Part shown: positions 53,980 to 61,755 of the stretch, in pieces
How positions within the stretch are numbered: the stretch's first letter is position 1
Layout of the letters: every line of letters begins with the position of its first letter
NCBI RefSeq assembly: GCF_002902945.1
Contig: NZ_CP026103.1
Location: 124,001 to 188,000 of the forward strand
Reading direction: 5' to 3'
DNA: 64,000 nt
Source of the DNA: Paraburkholderia caribensis
GTDB taxonomy: Bacteria > Pseudomonadota > Gammaproteobacteria > Burkholderiales > Burkholderiaceae
The notes under the pieces: generated by a model
The model's input: the letters and a program-made list of their open reading frames with translations, nothing else
What the model was told of the DNA's origin: nothing
The model's database searches: none
Program-made: the position numbers and the translations under genes

Positions 53980-54190
53980 TCGGCTTCGCTCGAGCGCGTA
54001 AAGCGCAAGTGGGTGATGTCGGTCGGGAAGAACATGCTCCAGCTCCATTCGACAAAGATCCGCAGCTTGCGGCCGAGCGTCGGAACGCGGGACAGATAGA
54101 AGGCGCGAGCGAGTCGTTGCCGCCAGGAATCATCAGGCTTGCCCAGCCCATCAGTGCACCTCCGCTCAGGCAGCGCGCCCGTTGCAATGC
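53980..54190 (-). pseudogene. Remnant of the C-terminus of an NDH-2-like FAD oxidoreductase
   Basis: On the minus strand, 53988-54116 encodes ARAFYLSRVPTLGRKLRIFV followed by EWSWSMFFPTDITHLRFTRS, which resembles the C-terminal membrane-binding tail of type II NADH dehydrogenases. The preceding piece (GALMGWASLMI, about 54128-54157) is in another frame. The frames upstream show no dinucleotide-binding folds, so only a broken tail remains. The rest of 54190-54474 is open in several frames without a recognisable product. Confidence 0.5.
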
Positions 54191-54474
54191 CGTCACGCGC
54201 GTCGCCCGTGCTTGTGCGCCGCGCATCGCGCGGGTGACTGGGGCTGACGTCGCGCCCAACTGCAGTGCACCGAACAGCGGGGCGCGCGAGCAGGTGCCGC
54301 CCGCATGCCCTTGTGCAAGATCGGCGAGCGCGTCGGTGTAAGTCCAGGCTCCATCGAGCACGAACAGCAGCACGAAGGTGATGCCGCACGCGGGCAAGAA
54401 GTACAGACCTCATGCGCACATGAAGTCCGTTCCGCAAAACGACAATGGGTGGGCGCCATCAGAACGTTTGATGC

Positions 54475-55617
54475 TCAAGGCGTCATCGTGGTGAGAAGGA
54501 TCTTCTTCCCGTCCTTGTAACCGTATAGCGTCAGCCTTGGGTTCTTCACATCACCCTTGCCGTCGAACTGAATGCCGCCAATCAGGCCTTGATAATCGGT
54601 CGAGCGAGCCGTTGCCAGAACTTTCGCGCGATCAGTGCTACCACTGCGTTTCATGGCATCGACGATGACCATGACTGAGTCGTAGGCATACGGCGCATAG
54701 ATCTGGACAGTAGTTCCGAACCGCTTTTCATACTCTTTTTCGAATGTCGGACCCGCCTTCATCCGGGATAGCGGGAGTCCGGCAATACTGCAAACCAGAT
54801 TGTCGACGGCTGGGCCGGCCAGCGACGCGACTTCATCTGAGCAGGTGCCATCGCCGCCGAGCACCTTCGCCTTGAGTCCCAATTGTGCTGCCTGTTTGAT
54901 AAATGGTCCGGCCGTCGCATCCATTCCACCATAGAAGATGACATCCGGAGATTGCCCCTTTATTTTGGTAATGAGCCCCTTGAAGTCGATGGCCTTGTCG
55001 TTGGTCGCTTCTCGTGCGACGACTTGTGCGCCGCCGCCCTTGATTGCTTCTGAAAACTGATCGGCGAGCCCCTGACCGTATGCTGTGCTGTCGTCGACGA
55101 TAGCAACTTTCTTCGCTTTCAAGGTTTGCAAAGCGTAGTGCGCGAGCACGGGCGACTGTTGTGCATCTGTCGCGACGAGACGATAAGTCGTGTTGAAACC
55201 TTGCTGCGTGAACTGCGGATTGGTTGAGTCCGGTGAAATTTGCAGCACCTGGGCGTCGTGGTAGATGCGCGATGCTGCAATTGAAACGCCGGAGTTCAGG
55301 TGCCCGACGACTGCCACCACGCCGTCATCGACCAGGCGTTGCGCGACCTGAGTCCCCTGGCGCGGATCGGCCTGATCATCCACGGCGACAAGTTCCAGCT
55401 TTATCTTTTGCCCAGCGACGACAAGACCGTGACGGTTGATGTCTTCCACTGCCAACCGGGCTCCGTTCTCGTTTTCCTTTCCGAGGTTTGCAATTGCGCC
55501 GGTGGTCGGCGCTGCGCTGCCGATTTTCACGATCTTGATGTCATCAGCCGCGTACGACATGCAGCATGCGAACGACAGCGCCATTACCGCGAAGCCTGTT
55601 TTGATATGACTGGTCAT
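54475..55617 (-). CDS. Branched-chain amino-acid-type ABC substrate-binding protein (LivK-like), orphan
   Basis: A 380-residue periplasmic binding protein starting MTSHIKTGFAVMALSFACCM after GGGAG, with a signal peptide cut near SYA. It is of the Leu/Ile/Val-binding type: VKIGSAAPTTGAIANLGKENENGA, then VVAVVGHLNSGVSIAASRIY, VLQISPDSTNPQFTQQGF and the hinge region DSTAYGQGLADQF. Such proteins feed LivHM-FG permeases with amino acids, amides or aromatic acids. No permease or ATPase genes follow. It lies at the edge of the aminotransferase locus and shares a box with the two LysR genes, so its ligand may be the locus substrate. Confidence 0.9.
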   Translation of the reverse strand: MTSHIKTGFAVMALSFACCMSYAADDIKIVKIGSAAPTTGAIANLGKENENGARLAVEDINRHGLVVAGQKIKLELVAVDDQADPRQGTQVAQRLVDDGVVAVVGHLNSGVSIAASRIYHDAQVLQISPDSTNPQFTQQGFNTTYRLVATDAQQSPVLAHYALQTLKAKKVAIVDDSTAYGQGLADQFSEAIKGGGAQVVAREATNDKAIDFKGLITKIKGQSPDVIFYGGMDATAGPFIKQAAQLGLKAKVLGGDGTCSDEVASLAGPAVDNLVCSIAGLPLSRMKAGPTFEKEYEKRFGTTVQIYAPYAYDSVMVIVDAMKRSGSTDRAKVLATARSTDYQGLIGGIQFDGKGDVKNPRLTLYGYKDGKKILLTTMTP

Positions 55618-55736
55618 TCTCCCGCTCCCAATAGCAATCAGCCTGTTGAAGTTCTCCTGCAAATCACGTCGAGGAGAGTGGAACAAAGGCTATGGGTGCA
55701 AAAAGACCATGACAATTGACTCTTTTGGATGCTCGT

Positions 55737-55752
55737 ATAACGCGGGGGTAAT
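55737..55752. promoter_or_regulatory. LysR-type box upstream of the binding-protein gene
   Basis: ATAACGCGGGGGTAAT, 120 bp before the binding-protein start, fits AT(A/T)AC(C/G)-N4-GGT(A/T)AT shared with 56751 and 61617. Confidence 0.5.
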
Positions 55753-55776
55753 ATGACCAGGTTGAAAGTACTGCAC

Positions 55777-56733
55777 TCAGTTGATGCTGGAGTCGCCCTG
55801 TGTGACGCTAGCGGCTGCCTCCTCGCGCATGCACTGCGCCAGCAGAAGCGGCGCCGGGCTATTGAGATCTACTCTGCGGTATAGCACCACTTCACTGAGT
55901 TTCGTGAGAGACGGGAAATTGATCAACGATATGCGGCCTCTCGCTGCATATTCGGTTGCGTAGGACAACGGCAGTAACCCGATAAAAGGTGCGCGCATCA
56001 TCAACTCGATATTCAGCGCGATGCAACTGGACTCTACAACCGCGTCGTGGATATCGAGGCCTTCTTCTTCCATCAACCGGGCGAGCGCGATGTGGGACGG
56101 GCTGCCTTGTTGTGGGACGAGCCAGGTAAATTCCGTGAGGTCCTTCAGGGTGACGAGTCGCTCTCTGGAAAGCGCATGACCGGGACCTGCGACGAAGACA
56201 ATGGGCTCACTATATAGCGACTCCGTCATCAGGTCGGGGTCGTCTTTCGCTCTTGCTCGCGCAAGTACGAGATCGGCTTCGCCCGTGCGTAGCATTTCGA
56301 GCAGTTTGTCCAGCGGGGCCTCGATGAATCGAACGGAGGCTGCCGGTGCGCGAGTGAGAAAGCTCACCATCGACTGTGAAATAAACGAGGGCGGCACCGC
56401 CGTTACCGAGCCGAGATTCACATGCCCCGCCGTGCCCGTGACCAGCGAAGCAACGTCCCGCTGGGCAAGTCCGACCTGCCGGAGGATCTCCCGACCTCGT
56501 CGCGCGAGAACTGTCCCGACATCCGTAAGAAATACAGCCTTACCGACGCGCTCAGTCACGGCAGCGCCCAGTGCCTGTTCGATCTCTCCAATCTGTTTGG
56601 ACACGGCTGGCTGCGTGACATTGAAGGCGGCCGCTACCTTCGTGACCTGCTTGAGGTCCGCCAGCGCAACTAGCAGTCGCAGATGCGACAGTCGGAGGCC
56701 GCTAGAGAAAAACCGCTCTATGGGAGTCAACAT
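55777..56733 (-). CDS. LysR-family regulator (first of two paralogues)
   Basis: A 318-residue regulator. It begins MLTPIERFFSSGLRLSHLRL and has helix-turn-helix residues near 30-60 (LADLKQVTKVAAAFNVTQPA, SKQIGEIEQALG). The effector domain includes VNLGSVTAVPPSFISQSMVSF. It is closely similar along its length to the regulator at 60641: same FFxSGLxLSxLRxLVxLADL opening, same length. The group is GbpR/CbbR-like and often controls sugar-acid or amino-acid catabolism. A palindromic box lies 17 bp upstream of its start. Confidence 0.92.
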   Translation of the reverse strand: MLTPIERFFSSGLRLSHLRLLVALADLKQVTKVAAAFNVTQPAVSKQIGEIEQALGAAVTERVGKAVFLTDVGTVLARRGREILRQVGLAQRDVASLVTGTAGHVNLGSVTAVPPSFISQSMVSFLTRAPAASVRFIEAPLDKLLEMLRTGEADLVLARARAKDDPDLMTESLYSEPIVFVAGPGHALSRERLVTLKDLTEFTWLVPQQGSPSHIALARLMEEEGLDIHDAVVESSCIALNIELMMRAPFIGLLPLSYATEYAARGRISLINFPSLTKLSEVVLYRRVDLNSPAPLLLAQCMREEAAASVTQGDSSIN

Positions 56734-56750
56734 CTTTTGTCTCTGGTCAC

Positions 56751-56766
56751 ATTACCTAGGGGTAAT
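56751..56766. promoter_or_regulatory. LysR-type box between the regulator and the aminotransferase operon
   Basis: ATTACCTAGGGGTAAT is the best of three similar boxes and is embedded in a wider dyad with GGTCAC and GTGACC at 56745 and 56770. It sits between divergent transcription units, as LysR sites do. Confidence 0.6.
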
Positions 56767-56894
56767 GTAGTGACCTAAAAAGTGATTTGTCAATGATCTT
56801 TCTGGTCGCCTATTCTTGCCGGGCTGGAGCGCGGGTCCGGAGAGTTTCATCTGGAGAAGCCCGTCGATCCAGCGCGCACAAGGGGAGGCGAGAA

Positions 56895-57119
56895 TTGCTA
56901 AAAGATTATGTTGTCGCCTTGATTCGGATTACTGACGCAGGCCAGTACAGCCGTTACCGAAGCTTCGCGGCGAACGCAATCAAAGCGCACCGGGGCAGGG
57001 TTCTTGTGCGTTCCGCTTCTAACGAGGCGATGGAAGGTGCGGCACGCGGGCGAACTGTGCTACAGCAACCAAATCTTGACGCTTACCGCGCAGGAAAAGA
57101 TTCTACGGACAAGAAATGA
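56895..57119 (+). CDS. Truncated DUF1330-like protein
   Basis: A 74-residue product if the TTG at 56895 is used (GGGGAGG eight bases upstream). It reads KDYVVALIRITDAGQYSRYR, then AIKAHRGRVLVRSASNEAMEG, which follows the DUF1330 dimeric alpha-beta-barrel pattern. The family's last strand and helix are missing, since the frame ends soon after LDAYRAGKDS. It overlaps the first aminotransferase by ATGA. It is either a shortened functional protein or the decayed lead gene of the operon. Confidence 0.6.
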   Translation: MLKDYVVALIRITDAGQYSRYRSFAANAIKAHRGRVLVRSASNEAMEGAARGRTVLQQPNLDAYRAGKDSTDKK

Positions 57120-58450
57120 ACCTTGATATCGACGCAATCAGCAAAGACAGCTCCGCACGACTTTTCGAGCGCGCCCGAGCCGTGATGCCTTCGGGCTACA
57201 CCCGAAACATGCTCGTCACGAAACCTCATCCTTTTTATGCCGTCAGTGCTGACGGGCCCTATATAACGGATGCGGACGGTCGGACGCGTATCGACTGGGT
57301 CAACAACTTCGCCTCGCTGATTCACGGTCACAACAAGCGCGAAGTTGTCGAAATCATCTCCAGGCAGGCCGCGCGCCTGTTGTCCGCCACGATGCCCGCC
57401 GAATGGGAAGTGCACCTGGCCGAGTTGCTTGTCGAGCGAATTCCCTCGGTCGAGCAGGTTCGGTTCATGAACTCCGGGACAGAAGCTAATCTCATCGCGA
57501 TCAAGGCCGCGCGAGCGTTCTCCGGCAGATCGAAAGTAGCCAAGCTCGAAGGCGGCTACCACGGTCAATATGATCTGCTCGAGGCCAGTTACATGCCGTC
57601 AGCCAATCAATGGGGTGACCGCGAACGCCCGGCAGTCCTTGCACACAACACCGGCACGCCAAGCTCGTTGCTGAATGAGCTTGTGTTGTTTCCGCTGAAT
57701 GACATTGCGACCATGCGGGAAATCCTGGCACGCAACGCCTCGGAGATCGGCACGGTCATTATCGATCCGAGCGGCCTGTCCTTGGGAACTGCCGTGTACG
57801 CAGATCGCGAGTTTCTCGTCGCGCTGCGCGAAACGACAGAAAAGCTCGGCATGGTTCTGATCTTCGACGAAGTGTGGTCGCTGCGTACCGGCTTTCGCGG
57901 CACGCAGGGCATCGTTGGCGTCACACCCGATCTCACGACGATGGGCAAAATGATTGGAGGTGGACTACCCGTCGGAGCGGTCGGCGGTAAGCGTGAAGTG
58001 ATGTCCGTTTTCTCGGTCGATGAAGGCGAGCCTAAGGTGAAGCATTCCGGCACATTTACAGGCAACCCGATGTCCATGGCTGCCGGATTCGTGGCCATGT
58101 CGCTGATGACACCGGACGCGTTCGACATGCTGGCGGCACAGGGTCAGCGGCTGGCGGATGGGTTGAGGCGCGCACTCGCCGATACCAGGACGCAGGGGCA
58201 TGTCGTCAATCGAGGTTCGATGACGAACATGCTATTCACGGAAAGCATCCCCGTCGATTATCGCGATCTCTATGCGCAGCAGACGCCGGAGGTTTCGGCG
58301 CTCTCCGCGAGCATGCCGAAGCTGATGGCCGTGGAAGGGCTGCATGTTCTTCGCAACATGTTCGTCGGCTCGACGGCCATATCGGATGACGATGTGGACC
58401 AGACCATTGCTGCGGTGAGGCGCGCGCTGATGGCCGCGAGGCAAGCCTGA
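57116..58450 (+). CDS. Class III aminotransferase, glutamate-1-semialdehyde aminomutase-like (first copy)
   Basis: A 444-residue PLP enzyme. It has the family order: YTRNMLVTKPHPFYAVSADG, FMNSGTEANLIAIKAARAFS, YHGQYD, VLIFDEVWSLRTGFRG (PLP Asp) and TMGKMIGGGLPVGAVGGKRE (Schiff-base Lys). HemL-like members move amino groups on small amino ketones or semialdehydes. Housekeeping hemL stands elsewhere as a rule; this copy sits with a second aminotransferase, an isomerase and transport genes, so a catabolic role is likelier. Its substrate is unknown. Confidence 0.92.
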   Translation: MNLDIDAISKDSSARLFERARAVMPSGYTRNMLVTKPHPFYAVSADGPYITDADGRTRIDWVNNFASLIHGHNKREVVEIISRQAARLLSATMPAEWEVHLAELLVERIPSVEQVRFMNSGTEANLIAIKAARAFSGRSKVAKLEGGYHGQYDLLEASYMPSANQWGDRERPAVLAHNTGTPSSLLNELVLFPLNDIATMREILARNASEIGTVIIDPSGLSLGTAVYADREFLVALRETTEKLGMVLIFDEVWSLRTGFRGTQGIVGVTPDLTTMGKMIGGGLPVGAVGGKREVMSVFSVDEGEPKVKHSGTFTGNPMSMAAGFVAMSLMTPDAFDMLAAQGQRLADGLRRALADTRTQGHVVNRGSMTNMLFTESIPVDYRDLYAQQTPEVSALSASMPKLMAVEGLHVLRNMFVGSTAISDDDVDQTIAAVRRALMAARQA

Positions 58451-58463
58451 TCGCCAGATTCAT

Positions 58464-59252
58464 ATGAGACGATATTCAGCTAACGTCGGAACGCTGTGGT
58501 CGCATCTGCCGCTTTTGGAACGCATTGAAGCGGCGGCGCGCGCAGGCTTTCGCGCAGTGGAAATGCACTTTCCCTACGCGGTCCCGCCAGGTGAAGTTCG
58601 CGACGCGATTCAGAAATTCGACCTGACACTGCTAGGGATCAACTCACCGCCCGGAGATATTGCCAGGGGAGAACTCGGCATCGCAGCCATTCCGGGTCGC
58701 GAAGACGAATTTGCTGAAAGCCTGCACATGGCGCTGAACTACTGTCAGGTGGCCGGTGCGCAAGCCTTGCATATCATGGCGGGTAACACGTTTGGGTATT
58801 GGCGCACCGCGTGCCTCGAAACGTTCAAATCCAATGTCGCATTAGCTGCCGATCTCGCGATTTCGAATAACGTCAGATTACTGTTTGAACCCTTGAACCG
58901 CGCCCTTCATCCGGCGTATTTCTATCATGAGGTCGATCAACTCGCGCGTTTGCTGGACGATGTCGGGCATCCCTGGTTGAAGATTCAATTCGATACGTAT
59001 CACGTCGGCATGCATCACCGCAGAGTTCGAGACGTGCTGAAAAGAAACTGGTCGAGGATCGGTCATATCCAGATTGCGGCTGTACCGGATCGAGGTGAGC
59101 CGCGTGCTGGCGACGTGGATATCATGGAGGTGCTCGACGAAGCTGAACTGCGCGGCTATGGGGGCTGGATTGGGTGCGAGTACAAGGCTCGCGGAAATGT
59201 TGAAGAGGGGCTGGCGTGGAGAGAGATGGCGCGGTTCTCCGAGACAGGCTAG
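58464..59252 (+). CDS. Hydroxypyruvate isomerase-like TIM-barrel protein
   Basis: A 262-residue sugar-isomerase-type barrel: ANVGTLWSHLPLLERIEAAA, RAVEMHFPYAVPPGEV, the metal Glu in LLFEPLNRALHP, QFDTYHVGMHHR, HIQIAAVPDRGEP and the second Glu in GWIGCEYKARG. These are the hallmarks of hydroxypyruvate isomerase and related 2-oxo-tetronate isomerases. It starts 13 bp after the first aminotransferase and 33 bp before the second. Typical Hyi partners (glyoxylate carboligase, tartronate semialdehyde reductase) are absent, so another substrate is possible. Confidence 0.9.
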   Translation: MRRYSANVGTLWSHLPLLERIEAAARAGFRAVEMHFPYAVPPGEVRDAIQKFDLTLLGINSPPGDIARGELGIAAIPGREDEFAESLHMALNYCQVAGAQALHIMAGNTFGYWRTACLETFKSNVALAADLAISNNVRLLFEPLNRALHPAYFYHEVDQLARLLDDVGHPWLKIQFDTYHVGMHHRRVRDVLKRNWSRIGHIQIAAVPDRGEPRAGDVDIMEVLDEAELRGYGGWIGCEYKARGNVEEGLAWREMARFSETG

Positions 59253-59285
59253 ATCACGATTCACCTGAACACCGAACACATTGAC

Positions 59286-60614
59286 ATGACGAAATCCGAT
59301 AGACGGTCGCATGCGGCAGCACTCTCTGAAGCGCTAGACAAAGCGGCAGAAAGATATGCAAGCGCAAATCCAGAAAGCGCGGCGCAATTTGCGAAGGCGA
59401 CGGCAGCCATGCCTGGCGGTAACACGCGCTCAGTGCTCTATTACCCGCCATTCCCGCTCGCCATGGCACGAGGCCAGGCAGCAAGACTCTGGGATGCGGA
59501 TGGACACGAGTATCGAGACTTCATTGCAGAGTTCAGCGCCGGCGTTTATGGCCATTCAAACCCCGTCATCCGTCGCGCGATCGATACTGCACTCGATAGC
59601 GGGATCAATCTCAGCGGGCACAATCTGATCGAGACTGAATTGGCGGGAGCTGTTTGCGACCGCTTCCCGACAGTCGAACGCGTGCGCTTCACCAATTCAG
59701 GAACAGAGGCGAATCTGCTATTGCTGGCCGCAGCCAAGGCCTACACAAAAAGGTCGAAGATTGTCGTGTTTAACGGTGGATATCACGGCGGGGTGCTTTC
59801 CTTCGGTTCCGGTCACAACCCGGTCAACGTCCCGCATGAATTCCTGCTTGCCAAATACAATGACGTCGCCAGCGTCGAGGCGTTGTTCGACAAGCATGGT
59901 AGCGATATCGCCACGATTCTTGTCGAGCCAATGCAGGGTGCGTCGGGATGTATCGTTGGGCAACCGGAATTTTTGCGCGCATTGCGCGACCTGTGCACGC
60001 GATTCGGCGCGTTACTCGCTTTTGACGAGGTGATGACTTCACGGCTGGCACCCGGTGGAATGCAGGAGCGGCTCGGCATCGAGGCCGACTTGACATCGCT
60101 CGGGAAATACATCGGCGGAGGAATGTCGTTCGGCGCTTTCGGCGGGCGTGAGGACATCATGGCGCAGTTCGATCCACGCCAGCACGGCGCGTTGGCACAC
60201 GCCGGCACATTCAACAACAACGTACTGACAATGTCGGCGGGCGTCGCCGGACTTCGCGAGTTGTACACGCCGGAGGCCGCGGTGGAACTCAATAAACGGG
60301 GTGACCGGTTTCGCGATGCCTTGAACCAGCAGTTCACGGCGTCTGGTCTGCCAATGCGATTTATCGGACTGGGTTCATTGATGAACCTTCAGCCCACTGA
60401 CAAGGCAATCTGTTCCGTCGATGATCTTGCCGGCCTGGAGCACAGGATCAAAGATCTGTTCTTCTTCCATCTGATCGAGAGCGGCGTGTACGTGGCGCGA
60501 CGCGGTTACATGACACTGAGCCTGCCTTTAACAGAGGAAGACATGACGCATTTCATCTCGGCCAGTGCGGGTTTCATTGAGCGTTACCGGACACTTCTGA
60601 CGGCTAGCCAATAA
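59286..60614 (+). CDS. Class III aminotransferase, glutamate-1-semialdehyde aminomutase-like (second copy)
   Basis: A 442-residue PLP enzyme, related to the 57116 product but clearly diverged. It shows MPGGNTRSVLYYPPFPLAMAR, FTNSGTEANLLLLAAAKAYT, NGGYHGG, LLAFDEVMTSRLAPGG (PLP Asp) and SLGKYIGGGMSFGAFGG (Schiff-base Lys). In some catabolic loci, paired HemL-like enzymes act in sequence or as partner subunits; nothing here proves either. It closes the three-gene operon and converges on the second LysR gene. Confidence 0.92.
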   Translation: MTKSDRRSHAAALSEALDKAAERYASANPESAAQFAKATAAMPGGNTRSVLYYPPFPLAMARGQAARLWDADGHEYRDFIAEFSAGVYGHSNPVIRRAIDTALDSGINLSGHNLIETELAGAVCDRFPTVERVRFTNSGTEANLLLLAAAKAYTKRSKIVVFNGGYHGGVLSFGSGHNPVNVPHEFLLAKYNDVASVEALFDKHGSDIATILVEPMQGASGCIVGQPEFLRALRDLCTRFGALLAFDEVMTSRLAPGGMQERLGIEADLTSLGKYIGGGMSFGAFGGREDIMAQFDPRQHGALAHAGTFNNNVLTMSAGVAGLRELYTPEAAVELNKRGDRFRDALNQQFTASGLPMRFIGLGSLMNLQPTDKAICSVDDLAGLEHRIKDLFFFHLIESGVYVARRGYMTLSLPLTEEDMTHFISASAGFIERYRTLLTASQ

Positions 60615-60640
60615 GGGCGTGCCACGATAGAGTCCGCTCC

Positions 60641-61594
60641 TCAGTCGCCGAGCAATTCGCCCGACACTTCCTTCAGGCATTCCGCAAAGAGCTGCGCAGC
60701 AGGTGCCGTCACGTCTGCGCGCCAATACGCGACGACTTCCCCCAGCGGTTCGAGCGGTGCCAGCGGCAGCACGCGCATGGTGCCGCGTAGTGTGTGTTGC
60801 CGTGCAACCGATAGCGGAAGTATCGAAACGAACTCGCCGCCTTGTAGCAGCGTGAGATTCAACGCGAGCGAACTCGATTCGACGCTGCCAGCTGCTGGCG
60901 CGACACCGTGCTCGCTCAATGCTTCGATCAAGGTAGCGTAGGCAGGCGACCCATGAAGCGGCGTGATCCACCGGCATGCGTCGAGATCGTTCCAGTCGAT
61001 TTCGCGCTCCGGCGCGCCCAACGGATGCGACGTGCCGGCGATGAAGACAAACGGCTCCCGATACAGCGTTTCCTGCGCCAGTGGGGTTTGCGTGCTCGTT
61101 ACGCGGTTGCGGCCGAGCGCGATGTCGAGGTCGCCATCGTCGAGCAGCTTGATGAGCCTGTCGAGGGTGCCTTCGACAAACGACAGCGATGCGCTGGGCG
61201 CGCGCCGCAGAAACAGTTGCACAGAATTCGCAATCAGCGGTTCGGGAATCGTCGCAACTGCGCCAAGCCGCACATGGCCGCCCGTGCCCGACGCAAGGGC
61301 GCTGACATCGCGACGAGCGAGGTCGATGTGACGCAGCACTTCGCGTCCGCACGCAACGATCACTTCGCCGATGACCGAGAGTTCGACTGAATTCCCGGTG
61401 CGATTGACGACCTGCACGCCAAGCGCGCTTTCGATTTCGGCAATCTGCTTCGAGATCGCCGGTTGCGTGACGTGGAACGCGCTTGCGACACGCGTGACCT
61501 GTCCGAGGTCGGCGAGGCTCACGAGTATGCGCAGCTGTGACAGCTTCAGGCCGCTGCGAAAGAAACGTTCGATCGAGTCACTGGTGGCAGACAT
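60641..61594 (-). CDS. LysR-family regulator (second of two paralogues)
   Basis: A 317-residue regulator starting MSATSDSIERFFRSGLKLSQ, closely matching the protein at 55777: same lengths, same LADLGQVTRVASAFHVTQPA helix-turn-helix. The effector domain includes VRLGAVATIPEPLIANSVQLF. It is divergent from the MFS-SDR-dehydratase operon and has a palindromic box 22 bp upstream of its start. It probably controls that operon. Confidence 0.92.
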   Translation of the reverse strand: MSATSDSIERFFRSGLKLSQLRILVSLADLGQVTRVASAFHVTQPAISKQIAEIESALGVQVVNRTGNSVELSVIGEVIVACGREVLRHIDLARRDVSALASGTGGHVRLGAVATIPEPLIANSVQLFLRRAPSASLSFVEGTLDRLIKLLDDGDLDIALGRNRVTSTQTPLAQETLYREPFVFIAGTSHPLGAPEREIDWNDLDACRWITPLHGSPAYATLIEALSEHGVAPAAGSVESSSLALNLTLLQGGEFVSILPLSVARQHTLRGTMRVLPLAPLEPLGEVVAYWRADVTAPAAQLFAECLKEVSGELLGD

Positions 61595-61616
61595 TCGTGT
61601 TTTCCCTGATCCGGTA

Positions 61617-61632
61617 TAACCAAACGGTTATG
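61617..61632. promoter_or_regulatory. LysR-type box upstream of the second regulator
   Basis: ATAACCAAACGGTTAT is a perfect 6-bp dyad with a 4-base spacer and matches the boxes at 55737 and 56751. Confidence 0.55.
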
Positions 61633-61755
61633 TGCCGCGCCGAAAGAGTGATTTGCGACTGGTCGACGAGCCCGGCTACGCTTACGTCTATGCCGAAACA
61701 TCCGTCATCGCATCGGCAGAAAGCATAACAAAACGACACGACTGGAGACGACATC

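Noticed and set aside
53838..54437. A 199-codon minus-strand gene
   Set aside because: Only residues 108-150 resemble a known protein (NDH-2 tail); the first half is an Arg-rich chance frame, so it is called a remnant and not a gene.
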